In this document: piece by piece, positions 47,962-56,889 of the stretch
Layout: each line of letters starts with the position of its first letter
Position numbering within the stretch: position 1 is the stretch's first letter
DNA from: Capillidium heterosporum
Lineage: Eukaryota > Entomophthoromycota > Entomophthoromycetes > Entomophthorales > Capillidiaceae
Reading direction: 5' to 3'
Assembly: GCA_016630905.1 (NCBI GenBank)
Contig: WBMQ01000019.1
Coordinates: forward strand, 1-64,000
DNA: 64,000 nt
Notes under the pieces: model-generated
The model's database searches: none
Told to the model about the DNA's origin: nothing
What the model saw: only the letters and a program-made list of their open reading frames with translations
Made by a program: the position numbers and the translations under genes

Positions 47962-50631
47962 CTAGACTTTCTTTTGCCTCTTAGGGCAAGCTGAAGAAGT
48001 ATGGCCAGTACCTTTGCAATTCTCACAAAATTTGTTGAGATCTGCATTATACTTGGCAGTTATTTCAAATTCAGAAGTAATTCGTTTAAACATCTTGTCG
48101 GAGGTTCTCCCACGAGGCTTGGTAAAGGGCTCGGCGGTTTTACCAGTAAATTGTTGATCAAGTCCTTGCATAGTGGTGATATGGCGCTCAAGGTCAAGAA
48201 GAAGGGCGGAAGCATAAAAGGGCTTGTTGTTGCTGGAGCAGGAGTTGAAGGTTTCGATCAAGGGTGCAAGGTAGTTGTCAACAACTGTTTCAACAGAGTT
48301 TGCATTAAAATTTCCTTTCCAACGATCATCAACATCTTGTTCCACTACCAACGAAGCTTTCGAATCGAGGAAATACCGGACTGCCATTATATGCTCACAA
48401 GGCAAACCATTCTGAGAAGGAAAGTAGCAATGGCAGAAAGTTTTATCACCAGCATACAAAGTAACAGTTGCATTCTTGGACAAATCACTCTTCTCGGTAA
48501 CTATGAAAGTGTCAACAGCTATTGGGTGGTATACAACTCTTAATCCAATGCGAGCATGGCGAAGTTTAACTTTAGATGTTAATCAAGCTAAATAAGCAAA
48601 ATTTACCTTGAAGCTTAACTAGAATCGTTTTGGAGAGCCTGCAGTCCATTTCTTTTAGAAATTTAATGGGCAAGAGATTAACTCCATTTTTAATACTAAG
48701 GGAATCAAGGCGGAGGTGTTGAATCTTCTTTGTATCGAAGTACTCATCGGTGACCTTAATAAGCTCTGCAATGGTAAGCTTCTGTTGTAACTTTTTGCGA
48801 TCTAGGAACAATTTCAATGAAGCATTCGTTGATTCAGAGGCAGAGGAGGAGTTCCAAGAATGGGTAAAGAACTTTTTGGTATAGCAGACAGCAAACTGCT
48901 CTTCATCTAAAAAATACGTATGGAATTTTTTTTTAGTAGCATCATTCTTAAGGGCATTTTCAAACTGCTTCTTGAGGTGTTTATATTTGTCTTCAGTGAG
49001 AGTATAAAGGAGATTATGAAGGTAGGTGTGTAGTTTTGCAGTGTTGGTTTGCACTTTGGTTGCCGCATCAATCTTCTTTTTGTCATTGCTAGAATCGGCC
49101 TTGGCTTCTTCGTCATTTATCAACGTTCTGACTAATTTAGCTCGATCAGATTCCTTCAAATTTTTAATAAAGGTCGTAAGGTTGTTAAACTTGTGCCATA
49201 TGCATAGTAAATGGGTAACTTTTGGAAATATTGTTTGTATACCAATGGCAAGTTGATCGTCTGAATCCGAAAAAATCGTTTTAACGCTAATCGTAGAGTT
49301 GCACTCAGTTAAAAAATCGTTGATGAGCTTGAAGGCGTTGATGTATCCCGTCTTGTTTTCGCGTGCAAGTACCAAGTGGCAAACAGGTAGTATTCTACAA
49401 TGTTTATTCATAACTGTTACATTGAATATTGCAAAATTTGAAGCTAATATATTGTAAGTGCAATCGACAGAAAGGACATCAGTGATACCAGACTTGGCTA
49501 ATTGGATTTGCTCAGAGTTGGCCCAAATAACTGCCTGCAACCCCTGTGTCTCAGCATCTAAAGTTTGGTAGATCATGCGAATATAGTAGTTTTCATCCTC
49601 CAAGATCTTATATAGCTGCTGAATTTCAGTAAGCTTTGGAATTAAACCCATCTTTATCCTATTTTTATAACAAATATTATGGATTAGACTAGAATTCTTA
49701 AGGAAAAGATTATAGTTATGTGAAACAACTTTAACTGCTTCCCCAGAAGTGCAACCATTGTAATAGCTTTCAATCATCTTGGATATTTCAACAGCCGAAA
49801 TCTTCAGAGCTTCGTCGGATTTGAGTGGGTCATGACTATGCTCAAAATTAGGCTTGGATACAGTAACTGTTTTATAACCAGTTCCTTCGTTAACATCCCT
49901 GTCAACAATTAGGGTAAACCTAACTTTACATCCGTACTTCTTGTGATGGGAAGTACCTGGGAGATCTTCATTTTCCAACTGTTTGTTGGAAATCTCTTTG
50001 ACGTCAATGTATCTCTCCTGACTGGCACATCGAAAGTAAATGTAGACCTTGCCGTCCTTGGGGATTGTTTTATATTTATTAACTCTAAATCCATTTGAAG
50101 CATTCAAGAGTGCAACTGCCTGTTCTGCAATTTCCAGATTCAAAAACTGTGACTTATGCCGAAATTTACTAATAAAATATTTAAAACGTGGCTGTTATAA
50201 AAATACCTTAAGTGATAGTCATATTTGTTTCGTTTATTAGTAAACTCATCATTGGTATTACTAAGGGGGCTTTGCTTTCTATTATTATTCTTTTCGGAGA
50301 TGGTGTTAGATAAATTGGAATTATCTTCGTCATCTACAAGATTACTAGCCTGCTCATCAGAGTCTGATACTGGCGAATCGAGCAGTGATATCTGTACTGA
50401 GGTGCTATTATTTTCATGAATTAGTTGTTGGCTGGAGTTTGAGATCCCTTTGATAGTATTGGAGAGTACTTGAACCATTCCCTTTGAGACAAATAAGGAT
50501 GATAATTCTAAGTAAAGGTCGGCTACTTGGTCGGACTCAATATTAATATCGTTGCACAAGCCTTTTATTTTAACAGCCTCACTATAAAGCTTTTCTACTA
50601 TTGCGAAATAAACCTTAAAAGACACTTGCAT
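47962..50631 (-). CDS. MULE transposase (DDE, SWIM, zinc knuckle)
   Basis: Transposase of the Mutator superfamily. Exons (minus) 50631-50207, 50168-48607 and 48569-47962 give 864 residues, phases consistent; the second intron ends AAG. The start at 50631 is preferred over an upstream in-frame ATG at 50682 that would add a hydrophobic stretch. Order of parts: a polar N-terminal region; a FAR1-like zinc-binding part (KVYIYFRC, HHKKYGCKVRF, FEHSHDPL); the MULE catalytic domain with D (DVLSVDCTYN), D (IFSDSDDQL), the C/W-H signature LLCIWHKFNN and E (ASESTNASLK); a SWIM zinc finger (CHCYFPSQNGLPCEHIMA); and a C-terminal CCHC zinc knuckle (CENCKGTGHTSSACPK). All catalytic residues are present. It cuts and pastes the element via the flanking repeats. 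Confidence 0.93.
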
Positions 50632-50828
50632 TCTATACAAAAACAAAAATACATATATTAGAAATAATATAAATTTAAACACTACATCTGTTTGCTTTGT
50701 TGATAAATTTAATATGTTGATTTATATAGATATCTGACCTTGAAATCAAGGAAGGCTATACATACTATAACCTTTACTATAGTAGCATTTTTTGTTTATC
50801 TTGTATTAATTGGTTGGTTTAAAAGTTG

Positions 50829-51119
50829 CTAAAAATACTATGGTTAATATTGATATCTAAAAATAGTCTAAAAATAGAGTATAATAATAGAATATACCTA
50901 TGAATATCGTCAAAACTCCATATTTTAGTTGAAGTTATCTGAAAAAATTGCAGCATCAAAAGTTGAATAGAAAGTTAGCGATTTTACAGAATCACCATTC
51001 TTCATCAATCTTTGGCTCAAAATAACCAATGAAGATCATTATATCGCACCAATTTTGAACCTAAGTTATTCTCGAAATTGAAAAAGTTGGAATGAAATTT
51101 AGCGAGAAAACAAACACCC
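50829..51119. repeat. MULE right terminal inverted repeat
   Basis: Inverted copy of 47326-47615, ending GCGAGAAAACAAACACCC at the outer edge. The outermost bases differ slightly from the left end (GGGTGTTTG against AGTGTTTG when read inward). Confidence 0.92.
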
Positions 51120-51128
51120 CTCTTTTTG
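51120..51128. repeat. 9-bp target-site duplication (right)
   Basis: CTCTTTTTG, identical to 47317-47325, immediately outside the right inverted repeat. Confidence 0.85.
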
Positions 51129-51635
51129 CTAAAAGCTACCCCTTGATGTTTTACCTACATTTTGTTCTTCAAGTTTATTAGCTTTCGATAAGTATAAACT
51201 ATTCCATAACGTTATTTTCGAATTTATTAGGTAAGTATTCACTTTCTAAAGCTAATTTTTGGTAGTTTGGAGGTTCTTGATGATGGCGGAGTGCTGCTTT
51301 CGGCCCTTAGGCTTTAACCATTTGGATAGAGTCTATACACTCAATGATGAAGCAAGTAGCTATATAAAAGCTTATCAAATATAGATATATTCCTCACCTG
51401 AAGTTAGTTTGTAACTTGGAAATTACTTTATCTAGGAAAGCTGCATCTTAAATCTGGAAGGTGTCAATAAATGTATTCATCTGAGTAATATATCTATAAA
51501 AGTGCCTTGGATAACTTGAATAAAAAATTAACAAGCATATAATTTTCCGTAATAAAAATATCTTTATTAGTTAATATGTATGTTATCTAGCACAAATGCC
51601 ATTTACCAATATAAACTTTACAATTCAGCAAATCT
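51129..51635. other. Intergenic, no gene seen
   Basis: About 500 bases between the transposon and the 3' end of subtilase 6. It would originally have been joined to sequence left of 47317. Nothing recognised. Confidence 0.5.
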
Positions 51636-53150
51636 CTAGTACCAAGTAGTCTTGCACAACTTGAGAGCAGCGGCGACGTTAACGATACCGTAACCAAACT
51701 CGTTGTTAGGTACGGAAGTGGGGGTATCTTTACCGCAGCCCAAAGTAGGCTTTAACTTGGTAGCCGAGTTTCTGATGACCTTGGCGATGAGGTCAACTCT
51801 ACGGCTGAGATGAGGACAGGCAGCAATGACCAAAAGAGCAACACCTGAGACGTGAGGGGAGGCCATAGAAGTACCTCTCAAAGCAGCATATTTACTGCCG
51901 ATGACAGCAGAGGTGATGTTGACACCGGGAGCAGCAACATCAATGGCAAAGTCAGGACGTTCGGGTACGGGACCTAAAGATGAGAAATCAGCTCTAGCGT
52001 TGGATTCATATTCGGTGGCAGCTACGGTGAATGAGTTAGGATCGAGGGCAGGGGGGCTGAGGATGGTAGAACAACCACCACGACCTTCGTTACCAGCTGA
52101 AACAGACATGAAGACACCAGCAGATTTCAAGGCACGAAGAGCGTATTTGAAGGTGGAACGAGCACATCCCTCATTACCAGGGCAACCGTAAGAATTTCCG
52201 ACAACATGGGGGCGGAGGTAAGGCCTGGGGTTAGTACCGTAGAGGTTAGTTGGGGCCAAGAAGAACTGCAGACAACCTAGGTAAGTTTCGGGGGAACCTA
52301 GACCTTGTTCCATGTTCTTGCAAGCCATCCACTTGGTGGTTGGGGATACACCCAAGTTGAAGGCACCGATGACAGTACCCATGGTGTGAGTACCGTGACG
52401 GTTGTCGTCACAGGGCACCTGAGAGTCGACTCCACACAGCTTGTTGGGTAGAGACTCGTTGACTAGACGCTTGTTAGCATCCCACCAGGCGTAGTTGTGA
52501 TCGAATCGGTTGCCGTACTTCTTGCCCAAGTAGTTACCGACCAAGGCGGGGTGATCGAATTGAACACCGGTATCGGCATTGGCGTATATGAGATGGGAGG
52601 CGGCGTACTTGACGTGGAAGGGTAAGTTGGTGGCGTTGATGTACTTCAGGGACCAGTGGACTTCCTTACCAGTCCACTGCAAATCGGCAGCGACGGTAGC
52701 CTCCTGTTCACCTAGACCTTTGATGCCAGAGGCGACTTTGTGGTTGGAACTGATCTCCTCAACTTGATCCAAGTTGGACAAGGTATCGATGACAGATTTA
52801 GGAGCCTCCAAGGCGTAGGTATTGGAGATGGCGTAGTAACGATAGCCCTTGATCTTACCGGCCTTCTTGAAGTCGTCTAGGACCTTCTGGACGGGGACTT
52901 TGGTGGATTCACCGTGGGTGGTAACGGCCCTGAAGACATCTTCGGCGTGGGCCTCGACTTCGACTTCACCTACTGAGCGGGAGTTGGTGTTGAGCTGGGG
53001 GATATCGGCTGGGGTTAGCTGTACTAAAACCGAAGCTAGGCTCCCTTTGGATAGGTCCTGCTTAACTTGGTCGACTACTATAGCCTTACCAGCTACGCTG
53101 GCGATTAGGATTACACTTAGGAAGGAGGAGATGGAGTTGGAAAACTTCAT
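51636..53150 (-). CDS. Secreted subtilisin-like serine protease, copy 6
   Basis: Intact intronless S8 protease of 504 residues when started at 53150 (MKFSNSIS), as the paralogues are. An in-frame ATG at 53168 would add MNQQLT but would lie only about 30 nt from the TATA element at 53195-53202, against 45-60 nt in other copies. The signal peptide ends IASVAGKA. The propeptide shares QLTPADIPQLNTNSRSVGEV with copy 4. The triad is visible as NADTGVQFDHP (Asp), DNRHGTHTMG (His) and GTSMASPHVSG (Ser), with oxyanion HVVGNSYGCPGN. The Asp motif continues QFDHP instead of EYTHP, the most divergent active-site neighbourhood of the intact copies. No frame defect. Confidence 0.95.
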   Translation of the reverse strand: MKFSNSISSFLSVILIASVAGKAIVVDQVKQDLSKGSLASVLVQLTPADIPQLNTNSRSVGEVEVEAHAEDVFRAVTTHGESTKVPVQKVLDDFKKAGKIKGYRYYAISNTYALEAPKSVIDTLSNLDQVEEISSNHKVASGIKGLGEQEATVAADLQWTGKEVHWSLKYINATNLPFHVKYAASHLIYANADTGVQFDHPALVGNYLGKKYGNRFDHNYAWWDANKRLVNESLPNKLCGVDSQVPCDDNRHGTHTMGTVIGAFNLGVSPTTKWMACKNMEQGLGSPETYLGCLQFFLAPTNLYGTNPRPYLRPHVVGNSYGCPGNEGCARSTFKYALRALKSAGVFMSVSAGNEGRGGCSTILSPPALDPNSFTVAATEYESNARADFSSLGPVPERPDFAIDVAAPGVNITSAVIGSKYAALRGTSMASPHVSGVALLVIAACPHLSRRVDLIAKVIRNSATKLKPTLGCGKDTPTSVPNNEFGYGIVNVAAALKLCKTTWY

Positions 53151-53202
53151 TGTAAGTTGTTGGTTCAAAAAACTGGTTTTGAGTCATTGCATCCCTTTTA
53201 TA

Positions 53203-53695
53203 GGCATCAGCTGGAAGGTTCTTGCCTTTATTGTTTATGGCATGGTATGGCTTGCTTCGCAGGATTTGTTTCGATAAAGGTAAACGAATTTTAGCCATCT
53301 GATCATCGATGTTCTTGTCAGGTGGTCACATCGACTCTCTTACAACTCAATGTCGGTATTTTTGTCGCACTTGCATTAAAAAGCTGAAAGGATAAAGAAT
53401 TCCCAGAATTTTTAGGTGGTCAGAAGATAAAGCTTTCTTATACTTTTCAACTAAATAGTCTCAATTTGGTATTTGGTCCAATTATTTCAAGCTCACTATT
53501 ATTCTTCCAAATCACATGCTAATTCTTCAAATCTAAATAGTCGGACTAATTTTTCGAGAGATTAACCATAATCCAGATTTCATTGTAGATCAAAAGCAAC
53601 TTGAAAATATTTCGAATAAATACGATAAACTATATTTTATATACCACTGACGGATTACTCTTCCGTATCACCGCTTTCTTTAGCCTGATTCCAAT
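53203..53695. other. Intergenic, no gene seen
   Basis: About 490 bases between the subtilase 6 promoter and the 3' end of the Ser/Thr-rich protein gene. No coding or repeat signal recognised. Confidence 0.5.
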
Positions 53696-54706
53696 CTATA
53701 CCTTACTGGTAGTCTTCGTGTATGCGAACTCCTGGAAGGCTGGGTTAATCTTCACCTTATCATCCAATTTGGATTTGGTATCGGAGCTTGGGTTGGGATT
53801 AGAATTCTTGGTTTGACTTGAATCCTGAGCTGAAGTGGGAATTGAAGATGGAGGGGAGGAAGGGGAAAGAGTAGTATTCGCGCTAAGGGTAGGACTATTA
53901 TTGATAATAACAGCATTACTATTCTGTAAATTAGATGTAGAGACAGTTCTACTACTTAGAGTGGCTGAACTCTTCGATGGATAGTTAGAAGTGAAATTCC
54001 CATTTGAGGCCCTACTATAGCTTGAAGGATTGATACTGGAATACGAAGTAAAGCTACGGTACGAATTCGTAGAAGGTGTAGGCCTGTAGCTGAGGCCGAC
54101 GTTAGAATACCCCGTAGCTACAAATCCTCTACTTTCGTTTAAAGCTGTCGTACTATACCTCCCACTATAGAAATGTGAATGACTTGAATTACTTTCAACG
54201 ATAGATTGTCTGGATGGAAAGACCGACTGCTCGACACTCATATTTGAACGACTGTTCCTATAGCTACTGGGTTGATGGGAATCCTTAAAGCTAATAACTA
54301 CACTAGTTTGAATTACGGTTTCGGTCACCGTTTTGGTTACGGTCGTTGGTACATTATCGGTGCCAAATAGTTGGTCAATGTCATTGGTTTCAAAGTAGTT
54401 CAATAGCTTGGATCTCCAGTAATTTGTACTCGAGGTCGTCGTAAACGCCATCAGCTCGCTAGGATTGTCGGATAAATAAGTTTTAAGCTTTGCTTTCCAA
54501 TCTACAAAAGTCTGAGTTGAGGATACAGGTACTTCTAAGCTTGCTGTTGTACTAGTTGAAGGAGCATCGCTGCTAGAAGTTAAACTTGGCATGGGCTCGT
54601 ACATCAAAGTTCGAAACGGATTATTTTCGATATAACTACTCTCATCCAGTTGACTGCTAACTGAACTTAATGTCACTATAAAAGCTACTGTAGCTATGGC
54701 TCTCAT
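53696..54706 (-). CDS. Ser/Thr-rich secreted or wall protein
   Basis: Intronless 336-residue protein of unrecognised family. A signal peptide (MRAIATVAFIVTLSSVSSQ) is followed by Ser/Thr/Pro-rich sequence, a short folded-looking segment (about residues 66-115, with FVDWKAKLKTYLSDNPSEL and NYWRSKLLNYFE), then VPTTVTKTVTETVIQTSVV, a Thr/Val repeat typical of fungal wall and surface proteins. A long Ser/Asn/Thr-rich low-complexity tail follows. The C-terminus (TKSKLDDKVKINPAFQEFAY) is hydrophilic with no terminal hydrophobic stretch, so a GPI anchor is not supported. Heavy O-glycosylation is likely. The two WxxKL...YL/YF segments at about 69-78 and 97-104 look like a short internal repeat. Function unknown; cell wall or extracellular matrix is an inference. 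Confidence 0.7.
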   Translation of the reverse strand: MRAIATVAFIVTLSSVSSQLDESSYIENNPFRTLMYEPMPSLTSSSDAPSTSTTASLEVPVSSTQTFVDWKAKLKTYLSDNPSELMAFTTTSSTNYWRSKLLNYFETNDIDQLFGTDNVPTTVTKTVTETVIQTSVVISFKDSHQPSSYRNSRSNMSVEQSVFPSRQSIVESNSSHSHFYSGRYSTTALNESRGFVATGYSNVGLSYRPTPSTNSYRSFTSYSSINPSSYSRASNGNFTSNYPSKSSATLSSRTVSTSNLQNSNAVIINNSPTLSANTTLSPSSPPSSIPTSAQDSSQTKNSNPNPSSDTKSKLDDKVKINPAFQEFAYTKTTSKV

Positions 54707-55190
54707 CGTAGGTATTCAACTTTTAAAACTTTATAATGTTACCAAGCTTTGTACTTATGAGTTTTACCAAGCTTTTTATAGTTTTGTTGAACTGATCATC
54801 ATGCGAATATCAGGATGCGAATTAAAAGTTTCTCGATAAGCCATCTATAAATAAAAAGTTTGGAAACCTATTTATAAAGTCTATCGCGGTCGTACAAATG
54901 GTTGTGTACATGGCCTTAGAAGATGTGGTATCTCCTTTTTAGATAATAATTACTGATAAACCTGATGAATTAAAGCCCAGCTTTAGGCTCGTATTGAATC
55001 TCTGTTCCGTACCAATAATTGTAATTATTTTTATCTTGACAAATAGTGTAGTCCATAAAATGCTGAAGGGAGTTAGAAATTTATCAACAGTTTCTGAAAT
55101 TTCCAAGCTTCAATTGGTTGATTTAAATCAATTACAACAATGCAAAATTTCCTGGTCAATTAATATGATACGAAAGCCGAATCCAGTTTA
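54707..55190. other. Intergenic, no gene seen
   Basis: About 480 bases between two minus-strand genes. The open frame at 54994-55194 (+) lacks protein-like features. Confidence 0.5.
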
Positions 55191-56106
55191 TTAGAAAAGC
55201 CCAACTTTGGATCTGAAATCTTTGGATAGCTGTGAGTGCATCAGTAAGGCTAAGAAAGGGTTAAACAGTTCGGTAAGGTGGATGGTAACTGAGACGAAGT
55301 CATCTAGAAGTTTAGGTCTGCTCTCATCAGTTACAATGTCATAGATAAAAGCTACAAAGTTAGGTAGGAAGCATAGGTTGTAGATCAGCAGGAAGGCTAA
55401 AGCTTTGATAAGGACCCTATTCTGCAACCTTTTTGCATCATCTGTCTTCAATATTAACCTTGAGCTATAAGTGTTGGTGGCGTCCCGGTTGCTTCGCATC
55501 TGGTTTACAAACTTGATATTATCGATGGGGCTGATCAACTTGTTCCTAGAGTTCAATATGGCAACAAAACAATAATTTAAAGCTAGTAGTCCTAAGGTAG
55601 ATGGTATGAATAGAAACCAGAAGTAGACCCTACTTATCAGCTCTCCTTTATGGTTTGGTAAGCAGTAGGTTCGATTTACTGAAGTTACAAACCCATTGAA
55701 CTGCCAAGTTAACCCAGCTAAACTCAAATTGAAAGCTAGAAACAGCACTACCGTAAATATAACTTGATATAGTTGAATATTGATGTGAAACTTGATTATC
55801 AGGTACCTTTCGAAGCGATAGTAGACATACTAGGAATCCCGACGTTATTAGCAAGCTTATCAAGCCTACCCCCATGGTCTGACAGAACTGATTGTTGGCT
55901 ATTATTGTATTGTTTGATGTTAGTTCAACCGTTCCAAACACTATATTTAATAAAGATGTTATCAACTCGACTATAGATATTAGAAAAATCAGCTTAATAT
56001 CTACACCTACGTCCTTTATCCTATTTAAACATAGCGAAATTACCAGTAAGTTGGCTGGTGTCGCTATTATCGATATTGCTAATACAATGTAGTTTACAAT
56101 TGCCAT
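55191..56106 (-). CDS. Class A (rhodopsin-like) seven-helix receptor, one frameshift
   Basis: Single-exon G-protein-coupled receptor of about 304 residues if one extra base near 55810-55812 is discounted (916 nt, i.e. 305 codons plus one). Seven hydrophobic helices are visible. TM1 has TPANLLVISL with the conserved Asn. TM2 is LIFLISIVELITSLLNIV. The TM3 Cys in NNQFCQTMG precedes LLSLERYLIIKF, an ERY form of the DRY switch formed exactly across the frame break. The second extracellular loop has NRTYCLPNHK, the disulphide partner. TM6 has CFLPN, the CWxP-like proline kink. TM7 has LFNPFLALLMH with the NP motif, then the helix-8-like SQLSKDFRSKV. The extracellular N-tail is only about six residues. 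Ligand unknown. The frame break may be real or an assembly error. Confidence 0.85.
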
Positions 56107-56889
56107 CTAGTTGAAGTTGGTTTGAATAGATGTTGGAAGCCTTGAATTGGATATCGTCGAATAAGCTATACTTTTGAAAACATGGGTTTTTATGGCTACT
56201 GGCTACTTATATATACTTATTAATTGGAAACCCAGATATATCAAGATAGTTAGTAAATATTGTCATATGCATTAGGAAATGAAAAATTGCGGTGAATAGT
56301 TACAACTAATAGCTGTTTGATATTTTACCAATTCTATAGTGAACTATTGATTAGCTTGCAAGTTGAAGGTTTCTTAAAGTCAACCGTAAAAACTATGGGT
56401 AGATGCAAATTCTCTAGGAAGTAGAGGTATCTTATAGAATTTTACCATGTAAAAACAATTAAACCTTAATATATCTAATATTGTTGTATTTATTACAATA
56501 TTATATACACTTTACTCATTTAGAAACTTTTTCAATATGTATACATTTGAAAAATATCTAAATATCTAAATGAAATATTCAAACCTTTTGTAGTTGCTTG
56601 AAGTTTTGGTGGAAAAACTAATACACTTTAAATAGCATATGTTTAAACGTTCAAATCTTTCTAGCCTATTTCTTAACTTGGTATATCAAACTGTATAAAT
56701 ACGAAGTATGTGATTTTTATGGTTTTGAGTTAAAAATTGCATTCAAATACGATAAACTTTTGAACATCAAGTCTAGATTAGTTTCGGCTTTAAATGTCGT
56801 CATCAGCCATACCGATATAAAGTCTACTCCAGTATAAGTACCTTTTTGAATTGTAAACTGCCAACCAACAAGAATTATTCAAACCAACG
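56107..56889. other. Intergenic, divergent promoter region
   Basis: About 780 bases between the divergent receptor and ubiquitin protease genes. AT-rich with no coding, RNA or repeat signal recognised. Confidence 0.5.

Larger units (their letters stand above)
47326..51119. mobile_element. Complete Mutator-like DNA transposon (MULE)
   Basis: A 3.8-kb element bounded by long near-identical terminal inverted repeats (47326-47615 and 50829-51119) and a perfect 9-bp direct duplication. It carries one three-exon gene on the minus strand for a MULE transposase with uninterrupted frame. The repeats differ at only a few positions, mainly near the inner end, so insertion or homogenisation was recent. 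It lies between subtilase copies 5 and 6. With an intact transposase and both ends present it may be autonomous. Confidence 0.93.

Noticed and set aside
48001-48543. 180-codon plus-strand open frame within the transposon
   Set aside because: Antisense to the SWIM and zinc-knuckle exon of the transposase, with no recognisable domain.
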